DNA of 32,618 nucleotides, taken from the NCBI GenBank assembly GCA_037139415.1, contig JBAXGN010000084.1, positions 1-32,618 of the forward strand, read 5' to 3'. Positions 1-7,534 of this stretch are shown piece by piece (position 1 is the stretch's first letter; every line of letters begins with the position of its first letter). Source of the DNA: Verrucomicrobiota bacterium. Its GTDB lineage: Bacteria > Verrucomicrobiota > Verrucomicrobiia > Limisphaerales > Fontisphaeraceae. Made by a program: the position numbers and the translations under genes. The notes under the pieces were generated by a model that searched no databases, had not been told where the DNA came from, and worked only from the letters and a program-made list of their open reading frames with translations.

Positions 1-54
1 AGTGGCTGGTTTTGATCTGCCCATTAATGGCTGGTTTTGATCTGCCCGGTGACA
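1..54. mobile_element. Candidate IS end (IS21-like) with tandem 20-bp repeats
   Basis: A 20-bp sequence (TGGCTGGTTTTGATCTGCCC) occurs twice, at 3-22 and 28-47, with a 25-bp period. The second copy is followed by GGTGACA ending at 54. Read on the minus strand, the block starts TGTCACCGGG. Terminal TG...CA dinucleotides and multiple repeated transposase-binding sites at the tip are typical of IS21-family ends, so I infer that an IS lies to the left of the window and ends at about 54. The 25-bp period is not a multiple of three, so the repeat is not a coding repeat. No transposase is visible here. The alternative is a local microduplication or an assembly-edge artefact. Confidence 0.45.
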
Positions 55-437
55 ACCCTTATGAATTTGACGGCGTTGATCTTGGCGTGAATATATCGTT
101 GCACCGGAAGACCGGTGTAAAATCACTCGTATCCGAAATCAGTACCGGTCAGCGAGCAGCGCTTGCACTTTCAATATTTCTCAGCTTGAATGGTGGTGTT
201 GTTGCTCGTGCACCATGGATTCTTTTCGATGATCCAGTTGCTCATGTTGATGATGTCAATCTTCTCTCGTTTCTTGATATGTTGAGGGATTTGGCATTGC
301 TCGGTAACCGGCAAGTGTTTTTTGCTACCGCAAACGCAAGAATAGCCGATCTTTTTGTACGGAAGTTCGATTGCTTTGGACCCAATTTCAAACAAATCTT
401 GCTTGAGCGATCGATGGGGGCGATCAGACATATATAA
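55..437 (+). pseudogene. C-terminal remnant of an SMC/Rad50-like ABC ATPase
   Basis: The frame is open from the window edge to 437, but coding-like sequence starts only after the putative IS tip at 54. It shows an ABC signature-type segment (STGQRAALALSIF), a Walker B with D-loop (WILFDDPVAHVDD), and a downstream switch segment (FFATAN), in the order seen in the C-terminal half of SMC/RecN/Rad50-type ATPases. The Walker A half and coiled coil are absent, so about 125 residues remain of a much larger protein. It is convergent with the minus-strand defence genes. SMC-like ATPases occur in many defence and repair systems (Lamassu, Wadjet, RloC and others); the fragment is too short to choose. 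It is presumed non-functional. Confidence 0.7.
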
Positions 438-524
438 CGGGATTGCTTGGCAAATCCACCTTTTTGAGATTACCAAGGTTTTGCTTACGAAACTTTAATG
501 ACAGGTTTTGGAAGTCAAAATCGG

Positions 525-1388
525 CTAAAATTCTACGTCGCGACATTTCTGGTCGAGTTGATGGACGATGCGCTGGATTTTCTGTGAGGACAGGATGGTG
601 CCGCTACGGTTCAGAATGAATCCGCGAATTTCCTTATGGTTCAATACCGGGATACCGTCTTTGGATTTGCGCTCAATCCACCAGCCGGGGATGGTCAGGA
701 TGGGAGTGACGGAAACCGACTCGCCAATGGCACTGCTTAGTTGACCACTCAACCAACTGGCGTTGATGCGCGTCTGCTCCAGCATCTTCAATTCCCTACC
801 ACCGGGAAAGTTCAGGGATTGGCCGTCATAGGTGACGACATGGTTGTTGAAGCCGGGTGGCAGTTCACCTTTGCGGCGAGCCTTGGTTTCAATGGCAAAG
901 ACCCCGGTGGATGAAACAACAATGTGGTCAATGTTCCATTTGGGATCTGCCGGGTAATCGTGGAAGACCTGGCAACCATCGAGCATAAGCTTATTCAGGG
1001 CTTCGCCTACGAAACGTTCGCCACTAAAACCGAGGTTGTAATTGCGGTAATCCATCACCGATCTATAAACGCGGCGACCAAGGAAGATAAGTACGCCTGC
1101 GCACAAAATTCCAAAAAGAAGGGTAACAAGCATTCCAGTAGAAGTAGTCGCCGCTGACCAAGTCTTGACGATGGCTGAGAATATACATGACACCATAGCG
1201 AAGTAAGCCAAGGCCACGATCATTGTCTCATTCAATTCATCCAGCCGGTTGCGCAAACTTTCTCCCGGAGGGCGCAGCATTTTCTCAGAGACGGGTGGGC
1301 GTTTGCCCTGTTTATGCAGCAAAAAGAACCGTGTGAAAAAGAGCAACAGGATCGCCAAGGGTAAAAATTGGATAAACAGGTCGAACAT
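525..1388 (-). CDS. Membrane-anchored NERD-domain (nuclease-related) protein
   Basis: This 287-residue protein has three predicted transmembrane segments in its N-terminal part (about 5-24, 55-75 and 85-105), followed by a cytoplasmic NERD domain from about 120. The NERD core is visible: GERFVGEALNKL, then NIDHIVV with Asp154, then GVFAIETK with Glu167 and Lys169, the D...ExK pattern of a PD-(D/E)XK-type fold. NERD proteins are thought to act on DNA, and the catalytic residues look intact. The gene is last in the minus-strand run, 50 bp after the ImmA-like peptidase gene, and so may be a cotranscribed accessory of the defence operon. It might instead be an unrelated neighbour, since NERD proteins are also common outside defence loci. 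Confidence 0.85.
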   Translation of the reverse strand: MFDLFIQFLPLAILLLFFTRFFLLHKQGKRPPVSEKMLRPPGESLRNRLDELNETMIVALAYFAMVSCIFSAIVKTWSAATTSTGMLVTLLFGILCAGVLIFLGRRVYRSVMDYRNYNLGFSGERFVGEALNKLMLDGCQVFHDYPADPKWNIDHIVVSSTGVFAIETKARRKGELPPGFNNHVVTYDGQSLNFPGGRELKMLEQTRINASWLSGQLSSAIGESVSVTPILTIPGWWIERKSKDGIPVLNHKEIRGFILNRSGTILSSQKIQRIVHQLDQKCRDVEF

Positions 1389-1438
1389 AGATAGAGTGAA
1401 TTTTTTGGGATAGTGAATACCGAAAAGCCAAATGAAGG

Positions 1439-2197
1439 TTAAAACGGCGGGTCGTTTGAGCAGAGGCTTTGACTTACGGACCGGCCTTTGTGCGAAGTCT
1501 CATCGTTGAGCAGGTTAAATGTGTTGAGTCGCACTCGAATAGAGGTTAGCGAGACGCCGTAGATGTTGGCAAGACTGCCACTGACAAGTTGAAAATCACG
1601 GCGGCTATAATCTGCGTCTGAAATCCACACCTTGCCGACATTACGCGTGATTCCGTAGAAAAGCTGGGTTTCAACCAAAGCTTTTAGAAAAGTTGCTCGT
1701 GGAAGAACAAGTGAGGCGGCAAAGACATTAGCCTGCCATTCCAACCAGTCCTGAGGAGTCCGTTCATCAAGGCGGCAAAGGGTCTCCTCGTCATCTTGCA
1801 AAGTCTCCTGCTCCTGGCGGGGTTGTGCAAATCTCCAGTTTTTATAATTCCACCTATGAAGAATCCAGTGGCCAATCTCATGAGCGGCCGTAAACCGCAT
1901 TTGAACTTTTCTTTCCCCAGCCAACAGATTATCGAGGCTAAGGAGCTTGCGTGAGAAATTTACCAACCCAAGAATCTTGGCACCATTTTTATAGCCAAGA
2001 TCCAATATGGAGCTTTGCAGACCAGTCGTTTTGCCGAGTTCTTGGATTATTTCGAGGACTGGAGTTTGGACTGGCACACGGAGTGCTTTCGGACAATATT
2101 TATCCAGGACTTCGGTTGCAATATCCTCAATCTGCCGGGCTTTAAGAATGGGGATTCCATCTTCACTATATCTGAGTTGGTTAGGACTGAAGGCCAT
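1439..2197 (-). CDS. ImmA/IrrE-family metallo-endopeptidase
   Basis: This 252-residue protein has the zinc-peptidase motif HEIGH (His106, Glu107, His110) in the context RFTAAHEIGHWILH. A third-ligand segment, WLEWQANVFAASLVLP (Glu153), follows about 45 residues later, as usual for ImmA/IrrE (DUF955) proteins. Members cleave phage-type or stress repressors, which makes this a candidate protease regulator of the island. No HTH was recognised at the N terminus, and no XRE-type repressor partner gene is adjacent in the window. It starts 21 bp after the helicase stop and is followed by the NERD gene, so translation in one transcript is likely. The ATG at 2197 is chosen because it sits immediately behind the helicase gene and the protein reads sensibly from there. 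Confidence 0.88.
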   Translation of the reverse strand: MAFSPNQLRYSEDGIPILKARQIEDIATEVLDKYCPKALRVPVQTPVLEIIQELGKTTGLQSSILDLGYKNGAKILGLVNFSRKLLSLDNLLAGERKVQMRFTAAHEIGHWILHRWNYKNWRFAQPRQEQETLQDDEETLCRLDERTPQDWLEWQANVFAASLVLPRATFLKALVETQLFYGITRNVGKVWISDADYSRRDFQLVSGSLANIYGVSLTSIRVRLNTFNLLNDETSHKGRSVSQSLCSNDPPF

Positions 2198-2218
2198 ATG
2201 GTTCGGACTTATGGTTTC

Positions 2219-5200
2219 TCACCGGTTCATGAGTTCGCGGACCAGGTCAGCACCACGAGCAAGATCGGCAGCGCGCAGTTCTACGACATTCCAGTGCAAT
2301 GGACCTTCCCGAAGGCGATTGCGGATGATGCGATCCCGACGAAGACGCGCACCCGTGTGAAACGCGGCGCCGTCCACGTAAATCGCAAGCCGCCGGGCGG
2401 ATACCGCAAAGTCGGCGATAGAAATAGGCGGAAGCCCTTCGGCAGGGGCCACAGATACTTGGCGTTCGGGGTGGAAACCATGCTGCTCAAACAGGCGGAG
2501 AAACCGTAACTCAAGTGGGGAACCAACACCCGCCGCGAAGGCTTCGAGCCAGGGACGAGGGTCGTTACTATCCCCGCGTTCGAGCGGCAATGGTTGCGGC
2601 GCACTGGCGGCCAACTGGTCCAGATCACCAATAATGGCGGGCCATCGCAATTGGTCGTGATAGCGTTGATTCTGATAGGACTTCAGACAACGGTAACAAG
2701 CGGTTTCACAGTTTGGGTGATTCAAATGCTCCAACGCTCGTTGGGCGATCAGATGAAATTCCCTGGCCATGCGGGCAATGTACCCGCTGCCGCCGACGCT
2801 GGGATCCACAAAGGTGAGGGATACCCGCTGGAAGGCACCGGCCTCAGCAGATTCCTGCCAAGGTCCCTCCGGTTCGAATTCAATTTCGCTGCCATCCAAA
2901 AGCAGGTGATGGCGGATGCCAATACGCAGCGCGGCTCCCAACGAATGCGTCCACTCTTCCAACGCGTTAGCGTCAAATCCCTCTGGAATGAAAGCAACCA
3001 ACCTCAGTACTTCGGCTTCCAGGCTGGTGACTATGCCGCTGGGCTGGGCAGGCTGCCCAGCGCGGGCGCAGGACTGGGAATGGCCATAAGGGTCGATGGC
3101 ATTGCCAGTGCGGGCGCGCCGCCGGGGGCCAGCATCCTCGGGAGGCGGAGCGATCAGCGTGTGGCCGCAGGTACTGCACAGGCAGAAGCCACGGGCATTC
3201 TGATGCAGCACCAAACCGCGCTCGCGTTCGGCTTCGGTAGGTTCCAGGCCTTCGTTAAGCCAGCGCACTTCCTCATTGCGGCTGAGCTGGAGCTGCCAAC
3301 CGGGACCAACGGACCAACGCTCAAACACTTCGCCATTCCATTGGGGGAAGAAAGCGACCAGGTTGCGGGCGCCTATCCGGTCCTCTTCATCAAGGACGGG
3401 CGCTTCATTGCGCTGGGCGACAAAGCCGCCGTATTCAAAGGCCGGGTAGGCGGGACCGGGCTCGGCCAATTGACAGCGGGGACATCGGGCGTGGTCGGCG
3501 GCATACCGGAGGCCACAACGGCGGCAGAGCCGGTAATTCCAAGGGGTATCGCTGCGGGGATTCCACGGAGAACTGGTATCCAAACCGATGACTTTCCAGC
3601 GGCGAGCCCGGGCATAGACGGGGGCGGCGGGCATGTACTGGTAGATGCCAAATCGGCGGGCCACGGAGACCAGATTTTCCTCATTCGGATCCCCCAGCAG
3701 CCGGAGGGAGGCCGGTTCGGAGGGGAATTCGTAGCCGGGCAGGATGCCAAATTCGGCGAATCGGCGCGGGGGATAGCCGGCAGACGCGTCATCGGCTTCC
3801 GGACGGTCATCTCGCCGGGCGACGGGCACACCCAGGAGGCGAGCTACCAGATCAGCGGCGCGCACCCCGGATTGCCGGCCCTGGAGGGTGGCGTAAAAAC
3901 GTTCGAGCGCGGCTCGGAGTTCCTGCACCTGGCGGGCGGTGCGCTGCACGACGTCGTTGATGCGGTTGGGGAGTGAGGCGAGGTGCGCCTGCAAGGCGGC
4001 GTCATCCAGGCCACAGGCGCGCAGGATATCCTCCCCCCAGGCGAGGCGAGCCAGTTGCAAGGCGTAATCGCCCTGGGCTTGGACGGCGGCAATCAAGGCG
4101 TTGACGGGCTCGGATTTGATTTCGCCCTGTTCGCTGACGTATTCGACCATGCGACCGGCGAGGCCGGGATTGGCGGCACCGAAGGCAATGGCGGCCAGGT
4201 GGCGGAGGATGACATCACGGTTGCCGAGCGAAATGGCGGGGGCGGGAATCTCGCCAGAGATCATTTCCTCGGGGTGATCGAAGAAATACTGGTCATGCGG
4301 ATTGCTGCGCGCATAACCGACCACAAGGCCGACCCGGGTGCGGCGACCGGCGCGGCCCCCGCGCTGGGCGTAGTTGTCGGGCCGGGGCGGGACGTTGCGG
4401 AGCATCACCGCATCCAAGCCGCCGACGTCAATGCCCATTTCCATAGTGGGCGAGCAGGCGAGGACGTTGAGCGGTGCCTCGGCGGCGGAAGCTTTAAAAC
4501 GATTCTCCAAATCCACGCGGCGTTCATTGGTCACCTGGGCGGTATGTTCGTCGGCAATCAGAGGCCGGAAGGTGGGCTGGCGCATGCGGCGGACGGTCCG
4601 ATGCTGCTCGACCTCGGCATCGGGCCACAGGGAGGCGACGCCATGACAACGCGGGCATGGGGCACCAGCATAAGCTCCGGCCAAGGGCCACGAACAAATA
4701 TTGCAGCGGAGGCGGTCCGCACCAGTGAAAAGGCGGAGGCGCAGGACTTCGGCGTTCAACTGGCACACCCGGGCGCTTTGGCGATGGCCCTGAACGTCGG
4801 ACGTGGTGGTAAAACTACCGCGCTGGAGGAATTGCAGGAGGGCGAGGCCGTCGTTGGCATCGGGCTGGGGAGCGCCGAAGCGGTGCAAAAGGTGTTCGAC
4901 CAGGCGCTGGAAACTCGGGGCGCGCCCGCCGGTGCCGGGGGCGCGCCAGGCATTTCGGATGGTAATGCCAAAGGGGGCCCCGGCATTATCGGCATACGGG
5001 AGCGGGCGGCCCTGGGGATCCACGGGCATGCCTTTGGGCTGGGCGACCTTGCGCTCCCAATCGGCCCGCGCAATGTAATCAGGACAGGCGGGGTTGCGCG
5101 GATGGTAGCGCATCATTTCGCGCGAGAGCATGCTGCGCACGCGGAGTTCATCGAGAAAACAACGGCAGAGATGGGTTAATTGGGCCTGGGTGATGCCCCA

Positions 5201-7507
5201 GTGGGCGCACAGGTCCCCGCCACGACTACGGACCTCCTCCTCCAAACCATCGTAGGCAATCGAAAGCACGCCGAGATTGATGAGAGTGCCGCGAAAGAAA
5301 GGAGTGACGGCGATTTCATCCAGCAACGGGGCCTCCTCCCAGGCGCGGACGCGGAGGCGCTCATCCTCGGTGAGGCGGCGTTCGGGATCGTCGGGGCCGT
5401 TGGGATTGTCGCCCGCCTGAACGCCAAGGTCCCCCAGCAGTTCGACAGCGCGTTGCAGGGAGAGGCGGGGGTTCGATTGCAAGATTTGGAAGAGGCGCCG
5501 CCGCATGCGGTCATAGCGGCTTGCGAAAATGATGAACCGGGCCTGGTGGGCGGCATCTTGGCGGCTGTCGCTGAAGATGAGCAATCGTTCCTTGCCATCG
5601 TGGCCCTCGCGGTCGGCGTTGGCGTCGGCCAGGGCTTCGACGAGGCCTTCGCCCAACACCTTGACGGCAGCGGAGGTGCCAAGGGCAACAGGGGTGATCA
5701 CGTTGCGGGTGCCGGCGGTGCCGCCGCAGCAAAGGCAACGGCTCCGGCCGTGAACGAGGCGGACCTGGAAGGGAAAATCCGAGGCCGTCAGACTGAAATT
5801 CAGAGTGTGGGGATCAAACGAACCCGAATGTACGGGATGCCCGCGGACCTGGGCAATGCGGGCGCGAGTGCCCCGGCGGGGAACGCGTGGCTCGCCGTCT
5901 TCCTCCTCCGGGTCTTCCTCGGGCTGGATGTCCATTTCCTGCCGGGCCACGTCGTAAATCATCCATTCCTCGTCGGCAGAGTCGGCTGAGTAAGGCTGCA
6001 TTTGCCCGGCCACCGGGTCGCCGCTGAGGCGAAGATAATCCGCACCACAGTTGCGGCAGAGGAACAATGGGGCGGTCTGGCGACCGCAATCGCAGACAGG
6101 CTGGCCCATGGGGTAGATGCGACCGCAGCCGCGATCGAGACAACGCACGAACTTCCAACCACCGCGAATGAGCCGGTGCGCGCGCAGGCGCAAACCGCCT
6201 GGGGCATCCTCCGGCAAAGCGGACCCCGCCAGCAGCACGGCCTCGACCTCGCGCCGAAGCGCGGCCCGGTCCGCTCCCCGGCGTTCGGGGATTTCGGACA
6301 GCATCAGGTCCACGATCTGGTTCAAGGACATGGGACGGGAGACAAGCCACTGGTTGAGCAGCCAAAGCAAACGGCAGTGCCGGGCGGCACGGGCAAGATC
6401 ACCAGTGGGAGCAACGCCAGAAGAGGCGGACAAGGCACGCTCCACGGAAGCGAGATTGGTTACGTTCACGGGCGAGGCGGCGGGCACGGCAGGGGCAAAG
6501 CGAGATTCGGCTGGAATGATGATGTCCTCCAATACCTCCCCGACCACGCGAATGGTGGCGGGCTGAACGCCGGTTAAACGGCTGAAGAACTCCTGGACGG
6601 CGGCATCCCGGTGCTGGTTGCGCTCCCCAGCGCTGAGATTTGAGTCCGCGATACTTTTGATGGTGGCAGACGTGCCAACGTTTAGGAGCGTGGGATAGCG
6701 GGCGGCGTGCTGGTCGGCAGGGACATCGGGCGACCAATCCTGTCGGGCGCGCGCAAGGTGCGCCCGGAGGCGACGTAACAACAGGGCGATATTGCTACCG
6801 AGCACACCGCGATAGGTATGCACTTCATCCATTACAAGGAACCTGCAACGGTGATTGGCAAAGAGATCATCGCGGTCTTTGGGGCGGATGAGCAAATACT
6901 CCAACATCATGTAGTTGGTCAGCAGGATGCGCGGAGGGTTGTTGCGCATGCGCTCACGCTCAGCTTGGTTGGTGCCACGATCGTATTTGCGAACGTCAAC
7001 CAGATCCGCCACACCGGCAGCTTCCAAGTATTCTTTAATGCGCTTTTCCTGGTCATTGGCCAGGGCGTTCATCGGATAGACCAGAATAGCCGTCAGACCG
7101 GTCCGCCGGAACTGATGCGCATCGGCGATGGCGTTCTGAATGACCGGAAGCAGGAAACACTCGGTTTTACCGGAGCCGGTGCCGGTGGTCACGACAAGAG
7201 GGGACGCTGCCGGGCCGTGCAAGTGGATGATGGCCTCGGACTGATGCAGGTAGGCGGTTTCAGAGCGCGAGCGGACGGCCATGGCGCGGGCCAGCGCGGG
7301 GTCCAAGGGCAGGCGGCTCCATGGTTCTCCAGCACGGAACGGGCGATGGGCCTGGTAAAAAGGTTCCTGGGCAAGGAAAAGCGGACGGTCAAGTTCGGCT
7401 TCCAAGGCCAGCCGGAGGGAACGGTCGCGGGCGCGGAACTCAGACCGGAGATAATCGCGATACTCATCAATGACGTGGTCGAGGGTGAGGATGGGGTTCA
7501 GGCTCAT
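2219..7507 (-). CDS. YprA/MrfA-type DEAD-box helicase with DUF1998 region and fused Vsr/DUF559-like nuclease tail
   Basis: This 1762-residue SF2 helicase shows Walker A TGTGSGKT (about 108-115), motif Ia ILVYPMNALANDQ, and a DEVH box (227-230). It also has motif III GTSAT, motif IV LLIFSDSRQDAAHQ, motif V LACSPTMEMGIDVGGLDAV and motif VI YAQRGGRAGRR. Several cysteine clusters (for example CNICSW...CPRCHG and CRRCGLRY...CPRCQL) lie between and after the motor lobes. A DUF1998-type segment, CETACYRCLKSYQNQRYHD, lies near the C terminus. The last 100 or so residues (IADFAVSARRLAIYVDGAAFH, written here across its core) resemble Vsr/DUF559 PD-(D/E)XK nucleases. Such helicases are the cores of DISARM, Dpd and Druantia. 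It lies 27 bp downstream of the KAP gene. The locus is very GC-rich compared with the cargo. A combined translocase and nuclease role on invading DNA is inferred. Confidence 0.9.
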   Translation of the reverse strand: MSLNPILTLDHVIDEYRDYLRSEFRARDRSLRLALEAELDRPLFLAQEPFYQAHRPFRAGEPWSRLPLDPALARAMAVRSRSETAYLHQSEAIIHLHGPAASPLVVTTGTGSGKTECFLLPVIQNAIADAHQFRRTGLTAILVYPMNALANDQEKRIKEYLEAAGVADLVDVRKYDRGTNQAERERMRNNPPRILLTNYMMLEYLLIRPKDRDDLFANHRCRFLVMDEVHTYRGVLGSNIALLLRRLRAHLARARQDWSPDVPADQHAARYPTLLNVGTSATIKSIADSNLSAGERNQHRDAAVQEFFSRLTGVQPATIRVVGEVLEDIIIPAESRFAPAVPAASPVNVTNLASVERALSASSGVAPTGDLARAARHCRLLWLLNQWLVSRPMSLNQIVDLMLSEIPERRGADRAALRREVEAVLLAGSALPEDAPGGLRLRAHRLIRGGWKFVRCLDRGCGRIYPMGQPVCDCGRQTAPLFLCRNCGADYLRLSGDPVAGQMQPYSADSADEEWMIYDVARQEMDIQPEEDPEEEDGEPRVPRRGTRARIAQVRGHPVHSGSFDPHTLNFSLTASDFPFQVRLVHGRSRCLCCGGTAGTRNVITPVALGTSAAVKVLGEGLVEALADANADREGHDGKERLLIFSDSRQDAAHQARFIIFASRYDRMRRRLFQILQSNPRLSLQRAVELLGDLGVQAGDNPNGPDDPERRLTEDERLRVRAWEEAPLLDEIAVTPFFRGTLINLGVLSIAYDGLEEEVRSRGGDLCAHWGITQAQLTHLCRCFLDELRVRSMLSREMMRYHPRNPACPDYIARADWERKVAQPKGMPVDPQGRPLPYADNAGAPFGITIRNAWRAPGTGGRAPSFQRLVEHLLHRFGAPQPDANDGLALLQFLQRGSFTTTSDVQGHRQSARVCQLNAEVLRLRLFTGADRLRCNICSWPLAGAYAGAPCPRCHGVASLWPDAEVEQHRTVRRMRQPTFRPLIADEHTAQVTNERRVDLENRFKASAAEAPLNVLACSPTMEMGIDVGGLDAVMLRNVPPRPDNYAQRGGRAGRRTRVGLVVGYARSNPHDQYFFDHPEEMISGEIPAPAISLGNRDVILRHLAAIAFGAANPGLAGRMVEYVSEQGEIKSEPVNALIAAVQAQGDYALQLARLAWGEDILRACGLDDAALQAHLASLPNRINDVVQRTARQVQELRAALERFYATLQGRQSGVRAADLVARLLGVPVARRDDRPEADDASAGYPPRRFAEFGILPGYEFPSEPASLRLLGDPNEENLVSVARRFGIYQYMPAAPVYARARRWKVIGLDTSSPWNPRSDTPWNYRLCRRCGLRYAADHARCPRCQLAEPGPAYPAFEYGGFVAQRNEAPVLDEEDRIGARNLVAFFPQWNGEVFERWSVGPGWQLQLSRNEEVRWLNEGLEPTEAERERGLVLHQNARGFCLCSTCGHTLIAPPPEDAGPRRRARTGNAIDPYGHSQSCARAGQPAQPSGIVTSLEAEVLRLVAFIPEGFDANALEEWTHSLGAALRIGIRHHLLLDGSEIEFEPEGPWQESAEAGAFQRVSLTFVDPSVGGSGYIARMAREFHLIAQRALEHLNHPNCETACYRCLKSYQNQRYHDQLRWPAIIGDLDQLAASAPQPLPLERGDSNDPRPWLEAFAAGVGSPLELRFLRLFEQHGFHPERQVSVAPAEGLPPISIADFAVSARRLAIYVDGAAFHTGARLRRDRIIRNRLREGPLHWNVVELRAADLARGADLVRELMNR

Positions 7508-7534
7508 GGCAACTAAGGTATGGTTATAATTCGT

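Noticed and set aside
2594-5989. Long plus-strand open frames opposite the helicase gene (up to 460 codons)
   Set aside because: They lie antisense to a clearly coding helicase in GC-rich DNA, are Gly/Ala-rich and show no family motif; they are shadows of the real gene.
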